Source: a virus
IMG/VR virus record: IMGVR_UViG_3300029286_000080
Coordinates: 1-44,356 of that record
Strand: one strand, 5' to 3'
DNA length: 44,356 nt
In this document: in pieces, positions 29,330-36,943 of the stretch
Layout: each line of letters starts with the position of its first letter
How positions within the stretch are numbered: position 1 is the first letter of the stretch
Made by a program: the position numbers and the translations under genes
The notes under the pieces: model-generated
Told to the model about the DNA's origin: nothing
Database searches by the model: none
What the model saw: the letters and a program-made list of their open reading frames with translations, nothing else

Positions 29330-29701
29330 TTAATATTTAAGAGTTAATAAATATTTTAATTTGTTAACTAATCTTAACATCTCATCTCTAAGATTTAATA
29401 AATCAGTATCAAATTTTGAGTTCAGACCTTCAGTCATTGAAAACAAAAACTCACATATTCCATCAATAAAATTTTGCATAGATAATTTATTTATATCTTG
29501 AAACATTATTGAAAATTCTGCAGGAAACTCAGGTCTCCCATATTTTCCCATCATGGCTTCAACAAAGTCATCAATCAAAACACCTAAACCTTCGTAAATG
29601 TCTCCGTATGCTTTATGTTTAGCATCAAACGTAGTTTGCCAATGTAAAAATCTAAATTGATTTTGAACTTGGACTAATTTTAAAATATATTCTTCTTTCA
29701 T
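29330..29701 (-). CDS. DUF5856-like helical phage protein
   Basis: This is a 123-residue, all-helical protein. It begins KEEYILKLVQVQNQFRFLHW and contains AKHKAYGDIYEGLGVLIDDF and a GKYGRPEF turn, the pattern of DUF5856, a phage family with a ferritin/Dps-like helical bundle. The His, Glu and Asp residues on the first helices are where a di-metal site could lie. The role is unknown. It overlaps the preceding gene by 1 nt and is followed after 1 nt by the tagged peptidoglycan-binding-like gene. Confidence 0.7.
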   Translation of the reverse strand: MKEEYILKLVQVQNQFRFLHWQTTFDAKHKAYGDIYEGLGVLIDDFVEAMMGKYGRPEFPAEFSIMFQDINKLSMQNFIDGICEFLFSMTEGLNSKFDTDLLNLRDEMLRLVNKLKYLLTLKY

Positions 29702-30693
29702 TATACTGGACTCATTAATCTTGTTAATGCTGACGTAATCGGCGACATGGATATTTTTTCACCCGTAGCAGCTAAACTCTGTGGTGATACTTGAGTTGTT
29801 GTAGTTCCACCCAACTCAGTTTTTAATGCTTCTTGACCTTCAGGAGTTGATTCATACTGTTTCATCGCAGCTAACATCTGTTCCTTACTCATCATACCTG
29901 AAAGTTCTTCAGGTCCAACAAAATTACCAAGACCTAAAAAATCCAAAAATCCGAGATAGAATTTTGTTTGACCCATTAGTACTCTTGTTCTTAGAGAACT
30001 TTTCCCAAACAGGTCAGAGAATCTACCAAACCCAAGACCACCACCATAAAGGAATCTTTGAAGGATGTTTGGTTTACCTAATATTGCCGGGTCCATAAAC
30101 TTTTCTCTTTTCAAAGCAGATTCTAAACCTTGAACCAATTTCATTTGTTCTTGAGGTGTTTTGTTTACCATTAAACGTCTAACACCCATGGACCTTTTTG
30201 ACGCACTACTAAATAAGTTTGACCAACTCTGAAGAGCTTTTTTAAATCCTGATAATAATCCTCCCATATTCGGAATTTTATCAATTACTGTGTCAACTCT
30301 TGAAGTCCAATTCTGAGCGGTTTTAAATAATTTGTTTGCAGGTCCTTCAACTTTTTCTAACATCTTAAGATTCTTAAGAGCCAATTCAGTATTACCAGCA
30401 TTAATGGCTTTTTCAGCATTTCTAAGGTACTTAGTCCCTTGACTTCCGGCTTTCATAGTTCCCATAGCAGTTTTACCAACCGCATCACCAATATATGGTA
30501 CTGCAGATATTAAAGACAAAAACGCAAATAGGGTATCACCCTGTCTATAATAAGAAATGGCATTTACAAAGTCAGTAATTCCTGTCGGGTCAACAATACC
30601 CAAAATATCCAAAACATTATTGTACCACTTCTCTTCAGTTAGTCTCTGTTTTAGATTGTTAAGTTGTATTTCCGTTAATACTATTTCACCCAT
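29701..30693 (-). CDS. Tagged 330-aa virion candidate
   Basis: This start was chosen at MGEIVLTEIQLNNLKQRLTE, which matches the recurrent tag; the longer frame runs through the divergent 50-codon gene. The protein then has a hydrophobic, Gly/Ala-rich segment (near 50-85, LFAFLSLISAVPYIGDAVGK), basic helices and a Gln/Thr-rich C-terminus. A membrane-active or internal virion protein, such as an ejected pilot protein, would fit. No family is named. It heads a run of four coupled genes down to the DHH gene. Confidence 0.7.
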   Translation of the reverse strand: MGEIVLTEIQLNNLKQRLTEEKWYNNVLDILGIVDPTGITDFVNAISYYRQGDTLFAFLSLISAVPYIGDAVGKTAMGTMKAGSQGTKYLRNAEKAINAGNTELALKNLKMLEKVEGPANKLFKTAQNWTSRVDTVIDKIPNMGGLLSGFKKALQSWSNLFSSASKRSMGVRRLMVNKTPQEQMKLVQGLESALKREKFMDPAILGKPNILQRFLYGGGLGFGRFSDLFGKSSLRTRVLMGQTKFYLGFLDFLGLGNFVGPEELSGMMSKEQMLAAMKQYESTPEGQEALKTELGGTTTTQVSPQSLAATGEKISMSPITSALTRLMSPV

Positions 30694-30714
30694 TTTTTGA
30701 ATATAAACACTAAT

Positions 30715-30722
30715 TATAAATA
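30715..30722. promoter_or_regulatory. TATAAATA / TATTTATA between divergent genes
   Basis: On the plus strand TATAAATA (identical to the T4 late -10 octamer) lies 2 nt before the 50-codon gene. On the minus strand the same bases read TATTTATA, 22 nt before the tagged 330-residue gene. Confidence 0.35.
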
Positions 30723-30724
30723 CT

Positions 30725-30877
30725 ATGATACAACTTAATATAAAGGTTGGTGACACAATTTTGATGGGTAGATTTAAAAATAAAAAGGTGATAGTAAAAA
30801 CTATCACCCTTGACCAACATGGTTTACCATTGGTGAACGGAAAACCAATTTGTAATTTTAGATATACGAAAGATTAA
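30725..30877 (+). CDS. Small phage protein
   Basis: The 50-residue basic protein is mostly beta: KVGDTILMGRFKNKKVIVKT, then LDQHGLPLVNGKPI. The repeated 'GDxILxGRFKNKK...DxxGxPxxNG' layout is one I associate with short conserved phage proteins. The size fits a single SH3-like or OB-like barrel. The function is unknown. It is isolated between two minus-strand units and is divergent from the tagged 330-residue gene. Confidence 0.65.
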   Translation: MIQLNIKVGDTILMGRFKNKKVIVKTITLDQHGLPLVNGKPICNFRYTKD

Positions 30878-30919
30878 AATGTCCAGTTTTTTTGTTAAAA
30901 AACAAGACATTTATATTAT

Positions 30920-31786
30920 TTAGGATTTTTCAGGAAATTCTAAAACCTGTTGTCTTTTTTGTTGAACAAAGAATCCAACCCTTTCTTTTGCCACTTTAGC
31001 GTAGTTAGAACTGATTTCAATACCAATCCAACGACGGTCTAAAGTTTCTGCCGCAACCATAGTTGTACCTGAACCAGCAAACGGGTCAAGGACAATATCA
31101 TTCTTATATGTGAGAATCTTAATTGCCTTGGTTGGGATGTCCATTGAGAAGGTCGCCTTTGTCAATGAACGAGTATCGGCAAAATAATTCCACTGTCCAA
31201 ATACCAAATCAATAAACTCACGTTTCTGTTGTTCGGTATACATCATCTTGGCTCTCATGTTACCGTCTTTACCTTCAACCTCACCCATCTCACCAACCCA
31301 TTCAGGTTGTCCTTTAACAATCTTAATATGTTTCTTCTTGTATGCCAAGATAACACACTCCTTTGGATTATAGATGTAAGGTGCCGAGGGACTCATCCAT
31401 GACCCCCACGCTGTGGTACGACTTCTGTGTGGTGATTCCTCTTCAAGGTCCACAACTCCGAAGAACTTGTAACCAATCTGTTTCATAATTTGCCATATCT
31501 CACTTAACATGAAGATTCTTCCGCCCTTGGCTTGTCGGTTAATCTCATACGGGATATTTAAAGCAATCCTACCGTCATCTTTCAACACACGGTATGCTTG
31601 TTCCATCCACGACTGTGTGAATTTTGAATATTCTTCCCAAACCATATCGTCATCGTGAACATCATAATCAATCCCAACACCATATGGTGGTGATGTTACA
31701 ATCAAATCTACAGACCCTTCTTCCATGGTCTTCATCACTTCAATACAATCTCCGTTTACTATTTTTCCTAAATAATTTTCTGTCAT
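30920..31786 (-). CDS. DNA methyltransferase, beta class (N4-cytosine or N6-adenine)
   Basis: This is a 288-residue protein. Catalytic motif IV TSPPYGVG (near residues 31-38) precedes the AdoMet motif I DPFAGSGTT (near 234), the order of beta-class amino methyltransferases such as N4-C and some N6-A enzymes. Ser in SPPY is commoner in N4-cytosine enzymes but does not decide. A target-recognition part lies between. No restriction enzyme is adjacent, so it is an orphan enzyme likely to protect phage DNA or affect regulation. It ends the string of small genes 31788-34013. Confidence 0.9.
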   Translation of the reverse strand: MTENYLGKIVNGDCIEVMKTMEEGSVDLIVTSPPYGVGIDYDVHDDDMVWEEYSKFTQSWMEQAYRVLKDDGRIALNIPYEINRQAKGGRIFMLSEIWQIMKQIGYKFFGVVDLEEESPHRSRTTAWGSWMSPSAPYIYNPKECVILAYKKKHIKIVKGQPEWVGEMGEVEGKDGNMRAKMMYTEQQKREFIDLVFGQWNYFADTRSLTKATFSMDIPTKAIKILTYKNDIVLDPFAGSGTTMVAAETLDRRWIGIEISSNYAKVAKERVGFFVQQKRQQVLEFPEKS

Positions 31787-31787
31787 T

Positions 31788-31988
31788 TTAATATATTGTT
31801 ACCTTATGTCCCCTAACAATAATAGGATTTTCTGTTTCAAATTCCAACCAAGCTTGATTATTATCAATAAAAGTTTTTGTTTTAACCGACACTTCAAATT
31901 CAACACAGTTGATGGAAAGTTTTTTATCCTCGGATTGTATTACCCAACCATCTAAAATTGAACCTCTTGCTGCTAATTTATATTTCAT
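31788..31988 (-). CDS. Small beta-rich protein, paralogue of next gene
   Basis: The 66-residue beta-rich protein has the pattern WVIQSEDKKLSINCVEFEV and ends in IIVRGHKVTIY. It lines up loosely with the neighbouring 71-residue protein (WKVFIDKQLLKVDSIEFLCQ), suggesting a tandem duplication. It is coupled to that gene by a 1-nt overlap and followed after 1 nt by the methyltransferase gene. No function is known. Confidence 0.65.
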   Translation of the reverse strand: MKYKLAARGSILDGWVIQSEDKKLSINCVEFEVSVKTKTFIDNNQAWLEFETENPIIVRGHKVTIY

Positions 31989-32203
31989 TATTCAATAACC
32001 AAACAATAATCTTCAAGGGTAATTTTTTTAGCATCACAAGTAATATGACCTGTTTCTCTACCATCATCCCTATACCCAATAGAAGAGTTTATCTGACACA
32101 GAAATTCTATTGAATCAACTTTTAAGAGTTGTTTATCAATAAACACTTTCCATGGTCTGTCTCCGTTTTTGTGGTTTGAATTATATCTTGCCTCAACCAG
32201 CAT
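31988..32203 (-). CDS. Small beta-rich protein, paralogue of preceding gene
   Basis: The 71-residue protein's central part (PWKVFIDKQLLKVDSIEFLC) and the following strand with a GHITCD turn resemble the 66-residue protein next to it. Its start overlaps the DUF3310 gene by 11 nt. Small beta-barrel proteins of this type are frequent in phage early regions; no specific function is known. Confidence 0.65.
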   Translation of the reverse strand: MLVEARYNSNHKNGDRPWKVFIDKQLLKVDSIEFLCQINSSIGYRDDGRETGHITCDAKKITLEDYCLVIE

Positions 32204-32417
32204 TTTCTATGTTATCAATCTTTCTTTGAAGATACCAAAGAGCCTTTTTTAAGTCTTGTAATTCTTTATCACTACCTTTCTTACCAGCCCTTGAGATATA
32301 CTTCACCGTATTCCCAAGATGGAAGTCAAGTTCCCACGCCTCAATTACTTTGATAACTTCATACACATTATCCTCACCGCCATAATGAGCTGGGTGATTT
32401 ACCATTTCATTACTCAT
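32193..32417 (-). CDS. DUF3310 phage protein
   Basis: This is a 74-residue protein and a textbook DUF3310 member: NHPAHYGGEDNVYEVIKVIE, GNTVKYISRAGKKGSD, then the helix ELQDLKKALWYLQRKID. The family (also called SaV-like) is found in many phages; the structure resembles MazG-type nucleotide pyrophosphohydrolases, and a nucleotide-binding role is often proposed but not established. Overlaps with both neighbours (11 and 4 nt) tie it into the small-gene operon. Confidence 0.88.
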   Translation of the reverse strand: MSNEMVNHPAHYGGEDNVYEVIKVIEAWELDFHLGNTVKYISRAGKKGSDKELQDLKKALWYLQRKIDNIENAG

Positions 32418-32632
32418 TTTAGTGTAAAATAATAATCTTTAATTTTAATTGATTTAGTATAACCATGTCTAACCGAAAAAAGAGGTTCTTTTGTCCAACC
32501 TACTTTAAATCCAAGTATTGACATCCAACCATTCTTTTCACCATTCACATATGAATATAGGTATTTTTCCCCAAATTTCAAATGTGTCTCACGAGCAATC
32601 TTAGCTCTGATTTTGTACAGTTTGAACGACAT
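32414..32632 (-). CDS. Small hypothetical protein
   Basis: The 72-residue basic, aromatic-rich protein (AKIARETHLKFGEKYLYSYV, GFKVGWTKEPLF) probably has a beta fold. It overlaps the next gene by 4 nt and the previous one by 32 nt. No family is recognised. It belongs to the co-transcribed small-gene string. Confidence 0.6.
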   Translation of the reverse strand: MSFKLYKIRAKIARETHLKFGEKYLYSYVNGEKNGWMSILGFKVGWTKEPLFSVRHGYTKSIKIKDYYFTLK

Positions 32633-32801
32633 AATATTTTGACGACAATGGAGATTCTATTATCAAACCTTCTTCAACAAGGTCATCCAATTCTTTTTGT
32701 GTTGTCTCTAAATCTTCCTTCAAAATGTATTTTGAAATGTAGGAGATGTGTAGAGGTTGACGTAGTTTAGAGAGTAAACTATTTAGTTTTTTTCCTTCCA
32801 T
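32601..32801 (-). CDS. Small winged-helix-like protein
   Basis: The 66-residue protein has a helix-turn-helix-like pattern: LNSLLSKLRQPLHISYISKY, ILKEDLETTQKELDDLVEEG, then LIIESPLSSKYYVV, which reads like the beta-wing of a winged helix. It could be a small DNA-binding regulator. The long overlaps with both neighbours (32 and 23 nt) are unusual even for this operon. The regulatory role is inferred from the helix pattern only. Confidence 0.55.
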   Translation of the reverse strand: MEGKKLNSLLSKLRQPLHISYISKYILKEDLETTQKELDDLVEEGLIIESPLSSKYYVVQTVQNQS

Positions 32802-33012
32802 AAGATTTCTTCTCTACTTCTTTTGATTTCTTTTTCTTGGTGTCTTCTTCGTGAATTACTTCCTTTTCACCGGTAGACCCCTTGAACTCTGATTTTGGAA
32901 TGAAGGTCCAATAACCTGTGGACACTCTTTGGTCAGCATCTTTGTCAGATACACGAAGCATATGACCGAGAGCATACCTTCCGAATTGTTTTGTTGTTTT
33001 AATACATTTCAT
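32779..33012 (-). CDS. Small basic protein with Lys-rich tail
   Basis: The 77-residue protein has a folded first half (RYALGHMLRVSDKDADQRVS, GYWTFIPKSEF) and a highly charged, probably disordered tail rich in Lys and Glu (KKKKSKEVEKKSYGRKKTK). The tail could bind nucleic acid. It overlaps its neighbours by 4 and 23 nt. No family is recognised. Confidence 0.6.
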   Translation of the reverse strand: MKCIKTTKQFGRYALGHMLRVSDKDADQRVSTGYWTFIPKSEFKGSTGEKEVIHEEDTKKKKSKEVEKKSYGRKKTK

Positions 33013-33218
33013 AGAAATAAATTTTGGTTTTGTTTTTTAAGTGTGTAAAAGATTTGGGTTTCATCATGACCCTGTTGAAATAGATTAAAAACATCAGATG
33101 ATAAGGTATCCATAAAAATAAAAGCATCAACCCTCGGAGAGAACAAAGTCTTCAAATCGGAATTTTCCAAATGAACTTTCACTTTCTTTTGGTCTACGAA
33201 TCGTTTTGTGAATCCCAT
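33009..33218 (-). CDS. Small hypothetical protein, first of the small-gene operon
   Basis: The 69-residue mixed protein (VKVHLENSDLKTLFSPRVDA, FNLFQQGHDETQIFYTLKKQ) probably has a helix-turn-helix-like second half: 'VFNLFQQGHDETQIFYTL' recalls the sequence of small recognition helices. It stands behind a host-type promoter located in the 3' end of the upstream gene. The operon continues down to the methyltransferase gene. Confidence 0.6.
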   Translation of the reverse strand: MGFTKRFVDQKKVKVHLENSDLKTLFSPRVDAFIFMDTLSSDVFNLFQQGHDETQIFYTLKKQNQNLFL

Positions 33219-33222
33219 GAAA

Positions 33223-33254
33223 CAAAATTAGGAAATAATTTTTAAACTGTCAAA
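33223..33254 (-). promoter_or_regulatory. Host-type promoter for the small-gene operon
   Basis: Minus strand: TTTG (33254-33251), 20 nt, TAATTTTG (33230-33223). It overlaps the last codons of the 261-residue gene and points to the start 5 nt away. Confidence 0.6.
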
Positions 33255-34013
33255 CGATTCCCAATCTTCTTTTGGAACACTTTGAAGGATATACGCCAAT
33301 AGTTTTCTCTTTAACATCGGAACCAAAGTCTGTTCAAATGGAAAATTCTCATTGGTATTTACCTCAAATATCGGTAACTTGGTGAAATCCACCAAGTCCT
33401 TCCACGATGTTGCATCTTTAACTAACGTGGTAACTCGTTGACCTTGAGGGTCACCACTCCATACCATATCAAAATAAATCTTGGCGTCTGATTTGGTTCT
33501 TTTCATCTTTCTGATTGAATACTCCCACAAAAATACTTGTTTCTTACTTTTGTTGGGATAATAGATGTATCCGTGACCAACCCCCATGTTGTCTTTGTTT
33601 TTCTTTAGATTGATGGTTGTTGATTCATATACTATGGACCAAATGGACTTCCCAATATTAAAGGTGTCCATCAATCTGTTACCAGAAAAAACCAATGTCT
33701 TTTCTAACTCACCAAAATCACTGTCTTGTAGTTCGGGTAACTTAAGTGGTTGAAGTTCTTTCAAAAGAATCTCATCATCACAAGATTCAAATTTCTTTTT
33801 TGTTTGTAGTAATCTTTTTTCTTTAACTAAAGATTGAACATTTGCTAAGTGAAGTGCCAACTCAACAAAATCAGGATAAATTTTAAACTCGTCAAAATTT
33901 TCCTCACATTTTTGAATGTAATTAAGTAAGGTATATTTGTTATATTCAAAATCTATTGGTTGCGAGAGCATCCAATCAGGATTTAATTTAAATGATTTTT
34001 TCTTCCTCGCCAT
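33228..34013 (-). CDS. Hypothetical 261-aa protein
   Basis: The 261-residue protein has a basic N-terminus (ARKKKSFKLNPDWML), a helical middle with a Lys/Glu-rich stretch (VQSLVKEKRLLQTKKKFESC) and a beta-rich C-terminal half (NMGVGHGYIYYPNKSKKQVF, AKIYFDMVWSGDPQGQRVTT). It has no signal peptide and no family is recognised. It lies 27 nt behind the coiled-coil gene. The DNA-modification operon starts from a promoter inside its 3' end. Confidence 0.65.
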   Translation of the reverse strand: MARKKKSFKLNPDWMLSQPIDFEYNKYTLLNYIQKCEENFDEFKIYPDFVELALHLANVQSLVKEKRLLQTKKKFESCDDEILLKELQPLKLPELQDSDFGELEKTLVFSGNRLMDTFNIGKSIWSIVYESTTINLKKNKDNMGVGHGYIYYPNKSKKQVFLWEYSIRKMKRTKSDAKIYFDMVWSGDPQGQRVTTLVKDATSWKDLVDFTKLPIFEVNTNENFPFEQTLVPMLKRKLLAYILQSVPKEDWESFDSLKIIS

Positions 34014-34040
34014 TTACATAAGAATAAAACACCATTTTAT

Positions 34041-35069
34041 TTATTCAACTCTTATGATAAAATAATAAACACCCTCTACTTTTTGTTCATCAACTTTACC
34101 ATCATAAAGAGACATTATCTCATAACCATCACTATCAATCCACCCTTCAATCAAATCATCTTCATAAATAAAGTATGAAAGTCCTAAATCCCATTCCCTA
34201 ATAAAACTTAAAGTATCGTCCATAGCATCACTTACCCTCCCATCAATCACTTGATTAATTAAATCATCAGGAAAATCACCTTCGGGACTTTCTTCTATTT
34301 CTTCTATCTTTTGCTCAAACTCATAGATGGCATTATTTTCCAATTGGGATATTTTATTTTCAAATACCCCACGTAATTCTCTTGGCGATTTTTCCATTAA
34401 TTGTTGTAAATTAACAATCTCACCCCTAACTTTTTCAATCTGATAATTCAAATACTTTATTTCATTATCTTGAACATATGAAGTTTCTCTTTGTGACTTG
34501 TCCAACCAACTTTCAGGGTCTTGGTAAATCAAGTCATTATACATGTCCTCAGCATATCTTTGAACACTATCATCATCAATATAATTTTCAAGAAAATTGT
34601 TTGAGAAAAAATTTATACCTTCACTCTCAATCATTTCTTTTGCGTATTCCTCAGCAGACCACTTCACTTCTTTTTCATTACCTATAGCATATTGGCTATT
34701 ATCCCATGAAGTTTCAAAAATTTCCATATTACTATAGAATTCTTCATTTTTTGGGATGATATCATACACATCATAATAATCATTAAACTCAGATAACTCT
34801 TCATCAATTTGTTCTAACTGTTGTTGTAAACTAGTCTTTAACCCTTGGGTGTCATTTTGCATTTCATCTTCAATTTGACTTTTTCTTAACTCAAGTTGTC
34901 TTTTTCTTTCTTTACCTTGTTCATCCAACGCATTTATCTCATTACTATAGACCAAATGGTCAAATAAAGCGTGCGCCATTAACCCTTCTTTAGGACAATC
35001 AGGTCCCAATTTCCAAAGGTCCTTGTCTCTTCTTAATTCCGCACTGATATTATTTACTTCTGAACTCAT
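34041..35069 (-). CDS. Acidic coiled-coil protein
   Basis: The 342-residue protein was started at the internal Met (MSSEVNNISAELRRDKDLWK). It is very acidic, with two long coiled-coil segments (ERKRQLELRKSQIEDEMQND, and YLNYQIEKVRGEIVNLQQLM). The C-terminal part is mixed (LSYFIYEDDLIEGWIDSDGY). A TATTTAT motif lies 8 nt before the start and TATAAATA further out. It may be a scaffold-like or structural protein; composition alone suggests this. Confidence 0.65.
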   Translation of the reverse strand: MSSEVNNISAELRRDKDLWKLGPDCPKEGLMAHALFDHLVYSNEINALDEQGKERKRQLELRKSQIEDEMQNDTQGLKTSLQQQLEQIDEELSEFNDYYDVYDIIPKNEEFYSNMEIFETSWDNSQYAIGNEKEVKWSAEEYAKEMIESEGINFFSNNFLENYIDDDSVQRYAEDMYNDLIYQDPESWLDKSQRETSYVQDNEIKYLNYQIEKVRGEIVNLQQLMEKSPRELRGVFENKISQLENNAIYEFEQKIEEIEESPEGDFPDDLINQVIDGRVSDAMDDTLSFIREWDLGLSYFIYEDDLIEGWIDSDGYEIMSLYDGKVDEQKVEGVYYFIIRVE

Positions 35070-35077
35070 TACAATTG

Positions 35078-35105
35078 ATAAATATTCGGAGATGTCTATA
35101 TTTAT
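35078..35105. promoter_or_regulatory. Divergent TATTTAT motifs between two genes
   Basis: Minus-strand TATTTAT at 35084-35078 lies 8 nt before the coiled-coil gene; plus-strand TATTTATA at 35099-35106 lies 30 nt before the GIY-YIG gene. On the minus strand the second motif reads TATAAATA. Confidence 0.35.
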
Positions 35106-35135
35106 AGTCAATAAACCTTTAATTTAGATAAACTC

Positions 35136-35723
35136 GTGAATTGTGGTATCTATAAAATAACTAATGTAGTAACCAATAAAGTTTATATTGGTAGTAGTTT
35201 GAATTTATCTAAAAGGGAGTACAAACATTTTTGGATGTTGGATAAAGGTTTACATGATAATTCTTACATTCAAAAGTCATATACTAAACACGGTAAAGAT
35301 AGTTTTAAATTTGAAGTTATTGAGTATTGTGAGTCTTTTAAATTGATTGATAAAGAAAATTATTATATTAATTATTATAATTCAAACGATAGTCGTTTTG
35401 GTTACAATTTAGCTATCGTAAATGAGTTTAGACGAAATACCTACAATGATGAAGTTAAAATTAAATTATCAAAATATAATTTAGAAAAAAACGGAAATTT
35501 TGATAAATATTCATTAACAAATATTGAAACTAACGAGTCATTTATTTTTGAATCATTAGTTGATGGCGCAAACTATTTAATAATGAATGGATTTACCAAT
35601 GGTAGTCCAAGAAATGTTAGAATGAAAATCTCAAACTCATTAAGAGAGAAAAAAGTTAATAATGGTTACAACGGTTCCATAAGAAAAACTTGTTATAAAC
35701 ATAAATTCAAAATAATAAACTAA
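35136..35723 (+). CDS. GIY-YIG homing endonuclease
   Basis: The 195-residue protein (GTG start) begins with the GIY-YIG domain: GIY at 4-6, YIG at 17-19, catalytic-type Arg27 in LNLSKREYKHF, then HDNSYIQKSYTKHGKDSFKF. The second half contains NUMOD-like DNA-binding segments (YNDEVKIKLSKYNLEKNGNF, FIFESLVDGANYLIMNG). Such free-standing enzymes spread themselves between phage genomes. It sits in a plus-strand island between long minus-strand units. Confidence 0.88.
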   Translation: MNCGIYKITNVVTNKVYIGSSLNLSKREYKHFWMLDKGLHDNSYIQKSYTKHGKDSFKFEVIEYCESFKLIDKENYYINYYNSNDSRFGYNLAIVNEFRRNTYNDEVKIKLSKYNLEKNGNFDKYSLTNIETNESFIFESLVDGANYLIMNGFTNGSPRNVRMKISNSLREKKVNNGYNGSIRKTCYKHKFKIIN

Positions 35724-35741
35724 ATTTAAAACTAACAAATT

Positions 35742-35888
35742 ATGGGTGGATGCGGCTGTAAAAACAAAAACAACACTAACACAAATCAGATTCAAGCGCC
35801 AGTGGTTAAACCCCAGGCTCAACCTGTTAATGAAAACATCAAAGATGCCATTAAAAGAACAGTAGAAAAGTATTACGTAAAGAAATAA
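35742..35888 (+). CDS. Small Cys-motif protein with helical tail
   Basis: The 48-residue protein starts MGGCGCKNKNN, continues with a Gln/Pro-rich linker (NQIQAPVVKPQAQPVNE) and ends with a helix (NIKDAIKRTVEKYYVKK). The N-terminal GCGC could bind metal or be modified. It lies between the GIY-YIG gene and a terminator. Similar 'MGGCGCK' mini-proteins occur in phage genomes, as I recall, but the function is unknown. Confidence 0.6.
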   Translation: MGGCGCKNKNNTNTNQIQAPVVKPQAQPVNENIKDAIKRTVEKYYVKK

Positions 35889-35912
35889 ACTAATCTGAGA
35901 TGTTTTTTAGTG

Positions 35913-35939
35913 AAGGGTAGAGAAATCTACCCTTTTTTT
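35913..35939 (+). terminator. Terminator behind the Cys-motif mini-gene
   Basis: AAGGGTAGA pairs with TCTACCCTT around a short AAA-containing loop and is followed by a run of T. The next plus-strand gene has its own TATTTAT motif directly after it. Confidence 0.75.
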
Positions 35940-35940
35940 A

Positions 35941-35947
35941 TATTTAT
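35941..35947 (+). promoter_or_regulatory. TATTTAT motif before the 329-aa gene
   Basis: Plus-strand TATTTAT, 6 nt before the ATG at 35954 and directly behind a terminator, so transcription of that gene must restart here or rely on readthrough. Confidence 0.4.
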
Positions 35948-35953
35948 GAAAAT

Positions 35954-36943
35954 ATGGCGTTTATTGACTTAGTAATTCAAGATTTTAATGAAGGTGATTA
36001 TGACCTTTTAGAAACCGCATTTAATGGGGATGTCAACACATTTTTTAATTATGTTAATAAAAAAGGTAAATTTGAAGAGATAATTGCCGATGATTATAAT
36101 CATAACGATTATGAAAACGATTACATTCTGTGGGTTTCTAATAACAAACCAGAAATTTTCCGTAAACTTATTGAAGATAAATTATCCGATGTAACATACA
36201 TTGATGGTAAATGGTATTTTATAACATCTGATAGAGGGGATTTATCCAAACTTTATTGTGATGATAGAGATATTGGTCGTAACACAATAGAATCTATATT
36301 GTCAGGTGAATATGATAGTTCTGATTATTGGGATTCAGGAATAGATGTCTATGACAACGTAATTGATGATTTAAACGACCAAAACAAACAAACTTTAATT
36401 GAAAGATTATTAGAGGAATTGAAAGATGAAGAAATCTTACCATCAACAGATTTACTAAAAGAAATTGCATCGTCTCAAGGTCATGATGAGTATGTATCTT
36501 TAGACACTGAAACATTAAGTAGAATAATCAATGATAAAAAATCTATTAAAGAAATCTTACCCGATGATTTAGAAAGTGAGTTGGTGAGTTTATACTGGAG
36601 TGCCTATAATGTGGCATATGAAGATGAACTCTACGAATCTATTTGGAGTGAACTTGATTCTATATTTGAAGGTAATGGTGAATGGACTCAAACACCTTCC
36701 CCTTATGATAAAAATAAATTTACCCAAAAATTTCAAATACCTTTTATAGATTTAGAGTCAATTGTAAAAGATTATCTTGAAGATAATCTTAGATATAAAG
36801 ATAGAACCTTGGAGTATTGGGGTAATATTATTAATATAATTGATGATACACATGAGTGTTTAAGAGTTAGAGTACCTGAATATGCAGATTGGACTGAAAC
36901 CAAACAAAATATCAATTCTCTTTACAACGATTACATTTCTTAA
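35954..36943 (+). CDS. Acidic 329-aa hypothetical protein
   Basis: The 329-residue protein is strongly acidic (FIDLVIQDFNEGDYDLLETA, IDGKWYFITSDRGDLSKLYC). It is helical with short strands and has no signal peptide or TM segment. Its composition (Asp, Glu, Tyr, Ile, Asn) resembles the proteins at 24716-25246 and 34041-35069, suggesting a group of acidic proteins of related role, such as scaffolding or DNA mimicry. The evidence is compositional. It overlaps the convergent fibre gene by 4 nt. Confidence 0.65.
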   Translation: MAFIDLVIQDFNEGDYDLLETAFNGDVNTFFNYVNKKGKFEEIIADDYNHNDYENDYILWVSNNKPEIFRKLIEDKLSDVTYIDGKWYFITSDRGDLSKLYCDDRDIGRNTIESILSGEYDSSDYWDSGIDVYDNVIDDLNDQNKQTLIERLLEELKDEEILPSTDLLKEIASSQGHDEYVSLDTETLSRIINDKKSIKEILPDDLESELVSLYWSAYNVAYEDELYESIWSELDSIFEGNGEWTQTPSPYDKNKFTQKFQIPFIDLESIVKDYLEDNLRYKDRTLEYWGNIINIIDDTHECLRVRVPEYADWTETKQNINSLYNDYIS

